A DNA stretch of 62,293 nt from an uncultured Selenomonadaceae bacterium (GTDB lineage: Bacteria > Bacillota > Negativicutes > Selenomonadales > Selenomonadaceae): positions 1 to 62,293 of the forward strand of contig CALELM010000086.1 in NCBI GenBank assembly GCA_937902665.1, read 5' to 3'. The position numbers and the translations under genes are program-made. The notes under the pieces are model-generated. The model made no database searches. It saw nothing but the letters and a program-made list of their open reading frames with translations, and was not told the origin of the DNA. Shown piece after piece: positions 44,384 through 54,003 of the stretch. The first letter of the stretch is position 1, and each line of letters begins with the position of its first letter.

Positions 44384-46597
44384 TTATGGAACATTGCCTA
44401 TCGCACGCGAAACACTGTAAACATCCTTCACACGCCGCAATTTATTCATCATTTGCTGAACCTGCTGGGCGTTATGCACATCCAATCCCAAGAGAACAGT
44501 AGAGGTTTTATTGCTGCGATTGGGACTGGCTTTAACAGAATGAATATTCAGCTTCATTTCCGATGGCATTGCGAGGATATTAGCCAATACGCCGCTCTTG
44601 TCATTGCAAATAATTTCCAGCTCTACTGTATATTCCTTGTCAACCCCAATATCCCATGTCACCTCGATCATCCTGGAAAAATCCGTATCGTTCAATACAT
44701 TTGGGCAATCTGAGCAATGCACAGAAACACCACGTCCTCGCGTAATGTATCCAGTAATGGCATCCCCCGGAATCGGATTGCAGCAACGAGCCAGGCGAAC
44801 TAAAAGCCCGCTTTCTCCTTCTACTAGAATTCCATGGCTTCCACTCTTAGGCTTTCCTGCCACTGGACGTTTTAACTTGCTTAAAAGCTGTGTCACATCT
44901 GGTATGGAATGTTCCTGCAGTTCTCTTTTGTGAAATTCTATCAATTTTGACAAAATTCCTGGAAGTGCCACCCCCCCATAGCCAAGTGCTGCCAGCAAAT
45001 CTTCTTCATTCTGGATATTCAGCTTATCAGCCACCATTTGTAAGCGGTTTTCCTTCAAAAGGTCTTTTGGATTGTAGCCAAGATGCTTTGCTTCCTGCAC
45101 GATCATGTCATGACCGCGTTCTATGTTTTCTTCCCTGCGCTGCTTCTTGAACCAAGAATGAATTTTACTTCTAGTTTCTGACGATGCTACAATATTAAGC
45201 CAGTCTCGGCTCGGTCCATTATTTGCCTTGTTCGTGATAACAGAAACAATATCCCCGTTCTTTAGCTTATGCTCTAAAGGGACCAGCTTACCGTTGACTC
45301 TTGCACCAATACAGTGATGCCCAACTTCCGTATGGATTCGATATGCAAAATCTATGGGTATTGACCCCTTGGGCAAGTCAATCACATCGCCCTTTGGCGT
45401 AAAGACAAAAACCTCATCCGAAAACACATCTACCTTTAATGCTTCAAAATATTCCCTTGGATCACTAAGCTCCTGTTGCAGATTTACTAATTGGCGAAGC
45501 CAGCTCATCTTCTGGTCCATGTCACTGTTAGCACCAACGCTCTTGCCCGATTCCTTGTACTTCCAATGCGCCGCAACACCATATTCCGAAACCTGATGCA
45601 TAGCAAGAGTACGAATCTGAATTTCAAGCGGCGAGCCTTCTGTCATAACTGTTGTGTGAAGCGACTGGTACCCATTGGATTTGGGCATGGCAATATAATC
45701 CTTGAAGCGCCCCGGAATAGGCTTCCACATGGCATGAATCATTCCCAAAACGGCATAGCAGTCTTTTACAGTGTGTACTAAAACACGCACCGCCGAAAGG
45801 TCATAAATCTCACTGATATCCTTTTTATCACGCTTCATTTTCTTGTAAATGCTGTAAAAATGCTTTGCTCGTCCGCTAATTTCGCCATCTATCTTTGCAA
45901 GTAGCAGCTTTTCCTTAATTTTATCCGTTGCAGTGTCTATAAACGCTTGGCGTTCCTTTCGCTTTTTGCTGACTCCCTCCACCAACTCATAGTATCTTTC
46001 AGGCTCTAAGTAACGAAAACACAGATCCTCTAATTCCCATTTGATATTGGAGATTCCCAGTCGATTGGCAAGCGGTGCATAGATCTCTATCGTCTCTCGC
46101 GCAATACGGATTTGCTTATCCGCACGCATATATTTCAATGTGCGCATATTGTGTAGGCGGTCAGCAAGCTTGATCATAATAACGCGTATATCCTTTGCCA
46201 TTGCCAAAAACATCTTTCGATAGTTTTCCAGCTGCTGCTCTTCCTTGGATTTATATTGAATTTTTCCAAGCTTTGTAACGCCATCGATCAACATAGCAAC
46301 TTCTTGGCCAAACATCTCCTGCATCTGTTCAATTGTATAGGTCGTATCCTCAACCACATCATGCAAAAAAGCAGCACTCACAGTCACATCGTCAATATGC
46401 AATTTCGTCAAGATTTCAGCAACATTAAGGGGGTGTATGATATATGCCTCACCAGATGCCCGAACCTGTCCTGCATGCGCTACTTGTGCCAACTCAAATG
46501 CACGGCGCATCAATCCCACGCTTGCATTCGGCTGATATTTCTGTACTGCATCTATAATACCGTCAATTGTTACTGGTTTCTGATTCTTGTCATTCAT
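44384..46597 (-). CDS. relA/spoT: bifunctional (p)ppGpp synthetase/hydrolase
   Basis: Makes and degrades the stringent-response alarmone. The 737-aa protein has an intact HD hydrolase domain (AAFLHDVVEDT, KLADRLHNMRTL), the synthetase domain (IMPKSNGYQSLHTTV-type region, RVLVHTVKDCY), a TGS domain (VFVFTPKGDVIDLPKGS), a zinc-finger/CC part (RLARCCNPIPGD) and a C-terminal ACT domain (SGVLANILAMPSEMKLNI). The start at 46597 is an ATG three codons into the open frame, with GAGGAG upstream. It follows recJ by 26 bases. Confidence 0.96.
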   Translation of the reverse strand: MNDKNQKPVTIDGIIDAVQKYQPNASVGLMRRAFELAQVAHAGQVRASGEAYIIHPLNVAEILTKLHIDDVTVSAAFLHDVVEDTTYTIEQMQEMFGQEVAMLIDGVTKLGKIQYKSKEEQQLENYRKMFLAMAKDIRVIMIKLADRLHNMRTLKYMRADKQIRIARETIEIYAPLANRLGISNIKWELEDLCFRYLEPERYYELVEGVSKKRKERQAFIDTATDKIKEKLLLAKIDGEISGRAKHFYSIYKKMKRDKKDISEIYDLSAVRVLVHTVKDCYAVLGMIHAMWKPIPGRFKDYIAMPKSNGYQSLHTTVMTEGSPLEIQIRTLAMHQVSEYGVAAHWKYKESGKSVGANSDMDQKMSWLRQLVNLQQELSDPREYFEALKVDVFSDEVFVFTPKGDVIDLPKGSIPIDFAYRIHTEVGHHCIGARVNGKLVPLEHKLKNGDIVSVITNKANNGPSRDWLNIVASSETRSKIHSWFKKQRREENIERGHDMIVQEAKHLGYNPKDLLKENRLQMVADKLNIQNEEDLLAALGYGGVALPGILSKLIEFHKRELQEHSIPDVTQLLSKLKRPVAGKPKSGSHGILVEGESGLLVRLARCCNPIPGDAITGYITRGRGVSVHCSDCPNVLNDTDFSRMIEVTWDIGVDKEYTVELEIICNDKSGVLANILAMPSEMKLNIHSVKASPNRSNKTSTVLLGLDVHNAQQVQQMMNKLRRVKDVYSVSRAIGNVP

Positions 46598-46622
46598 GTG
46601 TACCACTCCTCAACAAGCACAA

Positions 46623-48605
46623 TCATTTGGCTGCCAGATGTGACCGATAAAGCAATGATTGTTGAAGATCCAGCTTTGCTTTTGGAACCTTCATGATATA
46701 TTCCTTGTCCTGCAAGTCTTTGCAAAGAATCCCTAACTCCTGAAATACCTGCAATCCCTGTTCCATGGTATAAAGCGATATATGACCATAAAAAGATACA
46801 TACTGTTTTGTCAACAAAATACTGTCATACGGTATTTTCTTGTTAGCTTTCTCCAAACCTCTTAAAAATGTATAGATTTTTATTAACATATCTCGATTGG
46901 GAAATACCCTTTCGCAATCTGCAGGTTCCATCTCCTGCAAAAAACACTCCACTGATCTTCGGCCTTGCCACTCATTCATTTCAGGAACGTAGACAATATC
47001 GACAGATTCTGCATTAACAATACCAGCATAGTCACCTTTATTCCAGCAAATCATTTTTACTGCAGAATCCGTCCCATTAAGCAAAAACGACAGATGCTGC
47101 CCATTTCGTCCTATAGGACGTGCATTTTCTCCACGAACATTACGGCAACCAAAAACAGGCTTTGGATTTCCCATGCCATACGGCTCCAACCGAGCCAATT
47201 CCTCTACCAGATCCATAGTAACATCTTGAGGAAGCATTTCAAATTCTATGGGGATATGCGGAATAGAATCCTCATCAGACAGGTGATTTGCAACATAACT
47301 GTCAAAAGCTATCCGAAAGCTGTCCACATGATCTGCCTGCAAGGTAATTCCTGCTGCTTGTTCATGACCGCCAAAACCTAAAAGATGCTCCTTGCATGCT
47401 TGCAAAGCCTCATAAATATGAATGCCCTTTATGCTGCGGCAAGAGCCTTTGCATATATTTCCATTGCGGGAGATAATAATGGTCGGCAAATAATATTTTT
47501 CTACCAACCGAGATGCAACAATGCCAATGACCCCTGGATGCCAGCCTTCCCCATCCAACACAATACTATGACGGTTGAAGCCACTTTCCTGAGAAAGCTT
47601 TTCTTCTGCCAAATCCAGAATCTCTCGTTCAATTTCTTGCCGGTATAAATTTTCTTCATGCAACCTCTGTGCTAATTCTTCTGCTTCTTCCGAAATATCT
47701 GCAAGAAGCAATTTCACTCCATCCACTGCATCGCCAATTCTGCCTGCTGCATTAAGACGCGGAGCCAAGATAAAACCTACTTGGGTAGATGTAATATTCT
47801 TCCCTGCAAGTCCTGACACCTCTATCAATGCCTGTATTCCCTTGAACTCCGTATGCACCATTCTTTCTAATCCAAGCTTTACCAGTTTTCGATTTTCTCC
47901 TAACAAAGAAACAACATCCGCAATGGTACCAAGTGCCACAAACTCCAAATCGCCTAAAAAGTCTTCTTGCTTCATTTTTTTCCAAAGAGCCTGGCATAGC
48001 TTGTATGCTACTCCAACACCTGCCAAATTTTTGTTGGGATAACTGCAATCAACTTGATGCGGATTAACCACTGCCACTGCATCTGGAATGGTCTTTCCCG
48101 GAATATGATGATCTGTAATTATAATATCCAGCAAATCTTTTACGTTCGCTACATCTTCAACAGAAGATATACCGCAATCTACAGAAACCAGCAGCTGCGT
48201 CCCTTCTGCTGCCAAGGAATGCAGTGCTTCTTGATGAAAACCATATCCTTCCCTTTGACGGTTCGGTATATAAAAACTGGCATTCGCTCCAAGGCGACAT
48301 AAATTTCTGAACAAAAGAGCCGTTGCTGTAATTCCGTCAACATCATAGTCGCCATAGACAGTTATCTTTTCACCCAAAGAAATTGCCCTGCAAATTCGAT
48401 TCACCGCAGTCTCCATATCCTTCATTAAGAACGGATCATAAAGCATTTGTTCTGTTTCTGGAAAAAGAAAATTTTTACCACTTTTCTTTGTATCAATACC
48501 ACGATACAGCAGGATCCCTGCCAACATTTCAGATATGCCAAGCTCCTTGGCAAGCTGCACAGATTTCTTTCTATCTGCATGATATACTTCCCATTTCTTC
48601 AGCAT
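46623..48605 (-). CDS. recJ: single-strand-specific exonuclease RecJ
   Basis: A 5'-3' ssDNA exonuclease for recombination and mismatch repair. The 660-aa protein has DHH-family motifs YGDYDVDGITATALL, VDCGISS, IITDHHIPG and LNAAGRIGDA, the DHHA1 GGHEQAAGITL, and a C-terminal RecJ OB and extra domain. GGGGAAA precedes the ATG. It follows the GT2 gene by 24 bases and seems part of the same transcript. Confidence 0.96.
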   Translation of the reverse strand: MLKKWEVYHADRKKSVQLAKELGISEMLAGILLYRGIDTKKSGKNFLFPETEQMLYDPFLMKDMETAVNRICRAISLGEKITVYGDYDVDGITATALLFRNLCRLGANASFYIPNRQREGYGFHQEALHSLAAEGTQLLVSVDCGISSVEDVANVKDLLDIIITDHHIPGKTIPDAVAVVNPHQVDCSYPNKNLAGVGVAYKLCQALWKKMKQEDFLGDLEFVALGTIADVVSLLGENRKLVKLGLERMVHTEFKGIQALIEVSGLAGKNITSTQVGFILAPRLNAAGRIGDAVDGVKLLLADISEEAEELAQRLHEENLYRQEIEREILDLAEEKLSQESGFNRHSIVLDGEGWHPGVIGIVASRLVEKYYLPTIIISRNGNICKGSCRSIKGIHIYEALQACKEHLLGFGGHEQAAGITLQADHVDSFRIAFDSYVANHLSDEDSIPHIPIEFEMLPQDVTMDLVEELARLEPYGMGNPKPVFGCRNVRGENARPIGRNGQHLSFLLNGTDSAVKMICWNKGDYAGIVNAESVDIVYVPEMNEWQGRRSVECFLQEMEPADCERVFPNRDMLIKIYTFLRGLEKANKKIPYDSILLTKQYVSFYGHISLYTMEQGLQVFQELGILCKDLQDKEYIMKVPKAKLDLQQSLLYRSHLAAK

Positions 48606-48629
48606 AACGATTTCCCCTGTCCCTGTCCG

Positions 48630-49568
48630 TCAAAGCTGCTTAAAAGATTTTCCTTTTTCTTTCGCTACAAGATACAGCGGACGATTTTTTACTTCTTCAA
48701 ATATTCGCCCGACATATTCTCCAATAATTCCAAGGAATACCATTTGCAGTCCGCCAAAAAATAAAATACACACTGTAATTGTTGCCCAGCCAGCGACTGC
48801 GTTGCCTTGCAATTTCTCAAAAAAAACATGAAATAAAAGTAAAATGCTTGCTATCCCACTCATAATTCCAAGATAAAATGCCCAACGAAGGGGGACTGAG
48901 GAATAAGCAAGTATCCCATCTAACGCAAAATGAGCCATTTTTTTCAAAGAAAACTTCGATACCCCTGCAAAACGTTTCGGCGCAACAAACTCCATTTTAG
49001 TTTGCCGAAATCCCATAGAGCCAACCATCCCACGTATAAAACGTGCATGCTCCCGATAACGGCGAAACGCCACAACCACTTGATGATCCATCAAACGAAA
49101 ATCCGAACCGCCTGGTTGAATAGGAACATCAGAAATCATGTTCAGCATTTTATAGTAATACTTTGATGTCATTCGCTTAAAAAATGATACCCCTTCTGTT
49201 GTCATGCGTACCGTTTGAACCACATCAAAGCCATTTTCCCATTTTTCCAAAAGCTCCGGTATAAGCTCAGGCGGATGCTGCATATCTCCATCCATTGTAA
49301 TAACAGCATCTCCATCTGCATGATCAAGACCGCACGTCAATGCCAACTGGTGGCCGGAATTTCTTGCTAAAAAAATAGGCTGAACGCAATCATCTTCCGA
49401 TTCCAACCGTAAAAGTATTTCCCTGCTTGTGTCCTTGGAACCATCATCTACGAATACAATCTCATAGGCATACGGCAGCGATGACATAACATTTTTCACG
49501 GCACGATAAAAATACTCTATATTAGCTTCTTCGTTATAAACGGGAACTACAATTGATACTAATTTCAT
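48630..49568 (-). CDS. family 2 glycosyltransferase (DPM/ArnC-like)
   Basis: A 312-aa enzyme that puts a sugar from a nucleotide donor onto a polyprenyl phosphate at the inner membrane. The catalytic domain has VVPVYNEEANIEYFYRA, the DDGSKD metal site, MDGDMQHPPEL and QTVRMTT. Two C-terminal membrane helices (near 235 and 270) match the DPM/GtrB type. The product would be the donor for the GT39 transferases encoded upstream. Confidence 0.92.
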   Translation of the reverse strand: MKLVSIVVPVYNEEANIEYFYRAVKNVMSSLPYAYEIVFVDDGSKDTSREILLRLESEDDCVQPIFLARNSGHQLALTCGLDHADGDAVITMDGDMQHPPELIPELLEKWENGFDVVQTVRMTTEGVSFFKRMTSKYYYKMLNMISDVPIQPGGSDFRLMDHQVVVAFRRYREHARFIRGMVGSMGFRQTKMEFVAPKRFAGVSKFSLKKMAHFALDGILAYSSVPLRWAFYLGIMSGIASILLLFHVFFEKLQGNAVAGWATITVCILFFGGLQMVFLGIIGEYVGRIFEEVKNRPLYLVAKEKGKSFKQL

Positions 49569-49593
49569 TTTATCTCAGATGGACTCCCTTCAT

Positions 49594-51015
49594 TCATTTG
49601 TATCGCTTAAATACAAGTGTATCCTCCACTTCCTTTAAACACTCCCATTCGCCTGTTACCCTGCTTTTGAAATCATCCAACTTCTTTTTTCCCACTAAGG
49701 CAATGATGTCCTGATTTTGGGGGAGATCTTCTGCCGCAATGAACGGCATGACATTCGTGTTCGACCAAGTAGAACCATGCGGCTTTAATGTTTCAATAGC
49801 ACTGGCATCTTCCATACGAAAAACCTCTCGCCCTGCATAAAAAACAAAGGAAGTTGGATAGCGTCTTCCATAACTGACAATCAAATCATTTTCCTTTAAC
49901 AAGTTTTCCGTTTCCTGCGCCAATCTTTTTTCTGAGTTTTGGTCACACAGCGGGACAGCTACAGCAAAGTAAAGAATGTTAAAAACAACTGCCGTTCCTA
50001 TTGCCAAACGTTGAAAGGCTTTATCATGCTCCTTAAAGTAAAGAGCAAACAAAATAGCAACCGGCATCATGTATGGAAACGTATAGGTAATATACTTCGT
50101 TGCAAAACATTGGAACACCACTGGAACAGTAATACCCCAAACAAGCAAAAATTTTTGGCACATATCCAAGACCGGAAGCTTCCTTTGCTTCCAATATTTG
50201 CAAACCGTTGCAGGCAGCACCATGAATACCCAAGGTATAAAGCCCGCTATAAAAATAACTAAATAGTAATAGCAAACATCAAACTGCGGATGCTCCGATA
50301 CCGTTGCCCGAAGTGCATTGTGCGTACCAAAAAACACGGAGATAAACTCCTCCCCATGCATCAGGTACATTGGATAATACCAAACAGAAATAATGGCAAG
50401 AAAAAGAATCATCCCACTTACCAACCGAAGCTTCAAAAAATGACGTAAATCCCTCTGCCAAAGCAAAAACAGCAAAATAATGGTACCAGGCAACAGAAAT
50501 CCAATAGGTCCTTTTGTCAGAACTGCAATCCCTGCTGCAGCATAAGAAATATAATAATAATTTGGTTTCTTTTCACTGTAACCTAAATAAAAAGCTATCA
50601 GGACAACTGAGAATGCAACAAACAAAGTCATATCTGTAATGACCGCATGGGCAATATACCAATATTCCAGTGAAGTTGCTAAAACAACTGCTGCAACCAT
50701 CCCAGTTTTTTTATCATAAATACGTTTTCCAAAAAAATATGTCAAAAACACGCCAAACGATGCAAAAATTGCCGGAAAAAGTCTAGCAGAGGCTTCTGAT
50801 ATTCCAAACAGCTTAAATGAAGCAATCAACTCCCAATAAAACATGATTGGTTTATCAAACCAATAGTTCCCATAAATTCTTGGGGAAAACAAATCTCCTG
50901 AAAAAACCATTTCCTTTGCTGTAAGCACGTAATTCGATTCTACAGGATCCGTGATTGGCAAAAAATTCAATCCCACAAAAAACATCACAAGGCAGAGAAT
51001 CAGCAACCTTTGCAC
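49594..51015 (-). CDS. GT39 (ArnT-like) membrane glycosyltransferase
   Basis: A 473-aa integral membrane transferase of the GT39/ArnT type that moves a sugar from undecaprenyl phosphate to lipid A or another lipid outside the inner membrane. It has about 11 hydrophobic segments and the first-loop motif DPVESNYVLTAKEM plus YGNYWFDKPIMFYW, where the Asp/Glu residues are catalytic in ArnT. The start is GTG. It is similar in sequence and size to the gene at 52330, so they look like a duplication. Confidence 0.9.
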   Translation of the reverse strand: MQRLLILCLVMFFVGLNFLPITDPVESNYVLTAKEMVFSGDLFSPRIYGNYWFDKPIMFYWELIASFKLFGISEASARLFPAIFASFGVFLTYFFGKRIYDKKTGMVAAVVLATSLEYWYIAHAVITDMTLFVAFSVVLIAFYLGYSEKKPNYYYISYAAAGIAVLTKGPIGFLLPGTIILLFLLWQRDLRHFLKLRLVSGMILFLAIISVWYYPMYLMHGEEFISVFFGTHNALRATVSEHPQFDVCYYYLVIFIAGFIPWVFMVLPATVCKYWKQRKLPVLDMCQKFLLVWGITVPVVFQCFATKYITYTFPYMMPVAILFALYFKEHDKAFQRLAIGTAVVFNILYFAVAVPLCDQNSEKRLAQETENLLKENDLIVSYGRRYPTSFVFYAGREVFRMEDASAIETLKPHGSTWSNTNVMPFIAAEDLPQNQDIIALVGKKKLDDFKSRVTGEWECLKEVEDTLVFKRYK

Positions 51016-51045
51016 GCAAACAACAACTCCCTTCCAATTTATGAA

Positions 51046-51891
51046 TCAAAGATCATGATAGGATATCGGCACGATCCCGTGACTAAACGTATACTGCAAT
51101 ACGCCATGCGATATCACAGATGAAAGTTCTTCCTCCCAATGGTAACCCCAGTCATACTTTCGAGCCAAAGCCTTATTATCCGTTCCAGGATGGAGCATAA
51201 TCTCACTTACGCCATCCGGCAAATTCTTTAAAACGCCAAAAAAATACTTTTCTTCCATATGCCCCCCAGCAGACATTCCAAAAAAAGCATCCGGAACACG
51301 AAAACCTTGTTGCTTTGCCTTGCTTTTTGCCTGTCCTGCAAGAAAGCTCAAAGCACACTTAGCTCCCCAACGGAAAAAAGAAACAGGATATTCTCCCGTA
51401 AACATATACGGTTCTGCCGGAATACGCATACAAGGAATATGATATTTCTTCATTAACTCAAAACAGACCTCAAGAACCTCTGGCAGTACATGCAAATGCT
51501 GGTGACTGTCTAAGTGTGAGATCTTCACGCCCAGATCCTTGGCACGGAGAATCTGAGCCTCACATTCCGCATACAACTCAGCCTTGTCAAATCCCCCCGA
51601 AAAATACCTCTTCATAAAAGCACCATAGGCCGGCAAAAACTTCCCATCTTCCCCAACAAGCGATTTTACTTGATCTGCTGGCAAAGCGGGACTTTCTGCT
51701 ACCAGAGTAATATGGATTCCAACACTGAGACCTTTACGCTCCCTGCTCATTTCCGCTGCTTCCTCTGCCGCAGCTCCAGTAGCTATCAAGGAGGTACTCC
51801 GAAGCAATCCATGTTCATATGCCTCGCAAACAGCATCGTTCACCGAAGAATGTATTCCAAAATCATCTGCATTGACAATTAAATTTCTCAC
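51046..51891 (-). CDS. ChbG/HpnK-family carbohydrate deacetylase
   Basis: A 281-aa YdjC-fold enzyme that removes acetyl or formyl groups from amino sugars. The metal-binding motifs are clear: NADDFGIHSSVNDAV near the N-terminus, GIHITLV, and HLDSHQHLHVLP in the middle, plus EIMLHPG. In this operon it may deacetylate or deformylate a lipid-linked sugar, comparable to the ArnD step, although its fold family is different. Between the two GT39 genes. Confidence 0.88.
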   Translation of the reverse strand: MRNLIVNADDFGIHSSVNDAVCEAYEHGLLRSTSLIATGAAAEEAAEMSRERKGLSVGIHITLVAESPALPADQVKSLVGEDGKFLPAYGAFMKRYFSGGFDKAELYAECEAQILRAKDLGVKISHLDSHQHLHVLPEVLEVCFELMKKYHIPCMRIPAEPYMFTGEYPVSFFRWGAKCALSFLAGQAKSKAKQQGFRVPDAFFGMSAGGHMEEKYFFGVLKNLPDGVSEIMLHPGTDNKALARKYDWGYHWEEELSSVISHGVLQYTFSHGIVPISYHDL

Positions 51892-51909
51892 GATAAAAGC
51901 TCCTTTATC

Positions 51910-52317
51910 TCATTTTTTCCCAAAAGCAAATATCTTGACAAACAAAAAGGTAACTGGAACTCCTAAAATTGCGGCAATAACAAAGCTTGCAATATCAGGA
52001 AAGCCCATCATATTGTAAAATATAACAACAATTACGTTTTGTATGATGTAATTCGGTATATACGATACAAAAAATTTAATATACCTCTGCATAGTCATTG
52101 GTTCAAAAAATACCACCTTGCAATTCAGTACATACGCAAGAATATTGCAAAGGAGATACCCGATATTGAAAGCTACGTTGCTATTGGGAATTACTTGCGT
52201 AATCATCCATGCAATGAAACTGCAATTAAAAGTATTAAACGTACCAATTATAACAAAAAGAATAAACTCCCGCGTAAAAAAATGATACCGAATTTGTTCC
52301 ATCATTTTTTCAAGCAA
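51910..52317 (-). CDS. GtrA family membrane protein
   Basis: A 135-aa protein with four membrane helices and the GtrA core (FVIIGTFNTFNCSFIAWMI, NSNVAFNIGYLLCNILAYVL). GtrA proteins are thought to flip undecaprenyl-phosphate sugars across the membrane, which fits between a GT2 and GT39 genes. The start is likely a TTG at 52317 with AGGAGG seven bases upstream; an ATG four codons on is possible. Confidence 0.9.
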   Translation of the reverse strand: MLEKMMEQIRYHFFTREFILFVIIGTFNTFNCSFIAWMITQVIPNSNVAFNIGYLLCNILAYVLNCKVVFFEPMTMQRYIKFFVSYIPNYIIQNVIVVIFYNMMGFPDIASFVIAAILGVPVTFLFVKIFAFGKK

Positions 52318-52329
52318 AAAAACTCCTCC

Positions 52330-53790
52330 TTATTCTGTTTTTGCTGGTCGATAGTACAGCCACATAATCTCATCCGAGGGTGTCGCTTTGGCAAGCAGCT
52401 GCCATTCTTCCTTTTGGAAATAGCGATCAAATTCCTTGGCACGATGATCTTCCACAACCAAATAAACATCCTTATCGACAGGAATATCCTCATAAGCAAG
52501 GAATGGCATAACATTCTTCGCACTCCAGTCCATAACCTTTTCTCTGCGTTTCTCTATACTTTCGGCAGAATCCAAAGAATACATTGGATGCTGGGTATAG
52601 TAGACCACAGATGCACGATAGTCCCCAAAACTCACCAATAAATCATTATCCTTGATACGTTCCAAAAGTGTCTCTGCAATATACTTTCCTGCAAAGTGAC
52701 CGTTTCCCTGTCCGCCAGTCACAAGAAAGCCCATAACTGCCAAAGAAAAAATCACTCCGGCAAGAGCCATGCGGTGCAGCACCTTCTCATTATTCTCATA
52801 GATTCGTGCCAGCAACACAGCAATGGGGAAAAAGCTTGGAAACGTATACGTCGGATACTTGGTTGCCATACACTGAAAAAATCCAATAATAACAAAGGTC
52901 CAAAGAAGCAAAAATTTCATATCGGAAGAAATTATGCAGCGGCCTTCTTTCTTCCACTTCCAAAATCCCCACGGAAAATGCAAGCTCCACGGGAAAATAC
53001 CCAAAAACAAAATAGCAGCATAATAATACCACACATCCCATTTTGGATGTTCTGACACAGTTGCACGCAAATAATTGTGAACGCCAAGGAACGTATCCAA
53101 AAAGTCACTTCCATGCAATAGATACATCTGATAGTACCAAGGGACACAGACCAGCAAGAACAGAACCATACCAGAAAAAATTTTCATTCTTTTCAGTTCT
53201 CCCAAATTTTTGTCCCACAACAAAAACAGGAGAATAATCAGACCTGGCAATGCTAACCCTACAGGGCCTTTTGTCAAAACAGACAAGCCAGCCAAGAAAT
53301 ACGCCGGATAATACATCCATTTATTCGTTCCCCGATATGCCAAAAAGAAACATGCCAAAGTTCCATTCATAAAGAAAAACAAGGTCATATCCGTAATGAT
53401 CAATTTTGCCAAGCACCAATAGATCAGGGAAGTTCCCAAAATAACAGCAGACCAAAAGCCAGTACGCCTTCCGTACAGCTTCCCTGCAAAAAAATAAGCC
53501 AGGAAGAGTCCTGCCATTGCAAAAAGCGGTGGAAAAAAACGTGCTGCAAAATCCGCAATGCCAAATATAGAAAATGCAGCAATCAGCTCCCAATAAAAGA
53601 ATACTGGCTTATCATACCAAAAATGCCCATAAATTCGAGGCGAGACCCAATCGCCCGACTGCAGCATCTCTACTGCCGTTTGTGCATAATTCACTTCCAC
53701 GGGATCTGTAACAGGCATCATCCAATTTCCAAGAAAAAAACTGCAACCCAAAAGAAACAATATACCAATTTGACGACTACGTTCAGACAT
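52330..53790 (-). CDS. GT39 (ArnT-like) membrane glycosyltransferase
   Basis: A 486-aa membrane transferase, first gene of the envelope operon. About 11 hydrophobic segments, the DPVEVNYAQTAVEM loop and YGHFWYDKPVFFYWEL, then KGPVGLALPGLIILLFLLW. It is a close relative of the product of 49594-51015, so the operon may add the sugar to two sites or two substrates. Transcribed from the TTGACA promoter at 53867-53895. Confidence 0.9.
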   Translation of the reverse strand: MSERSRQIGILFLLGCSFFLGNWMMPVTDPVEVNYAQTAVEMLQSGDWVSPRIYGHFWYDKPVFFYWELIAAFSIFGIADFAARFFPPLFAMAGLFLAYFFAGKLYGRRTGFWSAVILGTSLIYWCLAKLIITDMTLFFFMNGTLACFFLAYRGTNKWMYYPAYFLAGLSVLTKGPVGLALPGLIILLFLLWDKNLGELKRMKIFSGMVLFLLVCVPWYYQMYLLHGSDFLDTFLGVHNYLRATVSEHPKWDVWYYYAAILFLGIFPWSLHFPWGFWKWKKEGRCIISSDMKFLLLWTFVIIGFFQCMATKYPTYTFPSFFPIAVLLARIYENNEKVLHRMALAGVIFSLAVMGFLVTGGQGNGHFAGKYIAETLLERIKDNDLLVSFGDYRASVVYYTQHPMYSLDSAESIEKRREKVMDWSAKNVMPFLAYEDIPVDKDVYLVVEDHRAKEFDRYFQKEEWQLLAKATPSDEIMWLYYRPAKTE

Positions 53791-53866
53791 TCCATTCCTG
53801 CTTTCTGTATTATTTTCTGCAACAAGCCAGCGATATGAAAATCAAACTGGCAAAACCTTATTCACT

Positions 53867-53895
53867 ATACTATAACAGCAAAATATCAATGTCAA
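53867..53895 (-). promoter_or_regulatory. sigma-70 promoter of envelope glycolipid operon
   Basis: On the minus strand: -35 TTGACA (53890-53895), 17-base spacer, -10 TAGTAT (53867-53872), with a TATAGT two bases upstream as an alternative. Confidence 0.7.
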
Positions 53896-53934
53896 TGCTC
53901 CTAAAAATCGGACAGCATAATATACAAAATAAAA

Positions 53935-53962
53935 ACTGCGTTGCGCAAAAGCTCAACGCAGT
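53935..53962 (-). terminator. terminator of SPFH-TPM operon
   Basis: ACTGCGTTG/CAACGCAGT, a 9-bp perfect stem, followed on the minus strand by TTTTTATTTTG, 42 bases after the TPM-gene stop. Confidence 0.9.
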
Positions 53963-54003
53963 CAAAACTTATGGAAGCATTCCAGCAGGAACGATTTCAA
54001 GCA

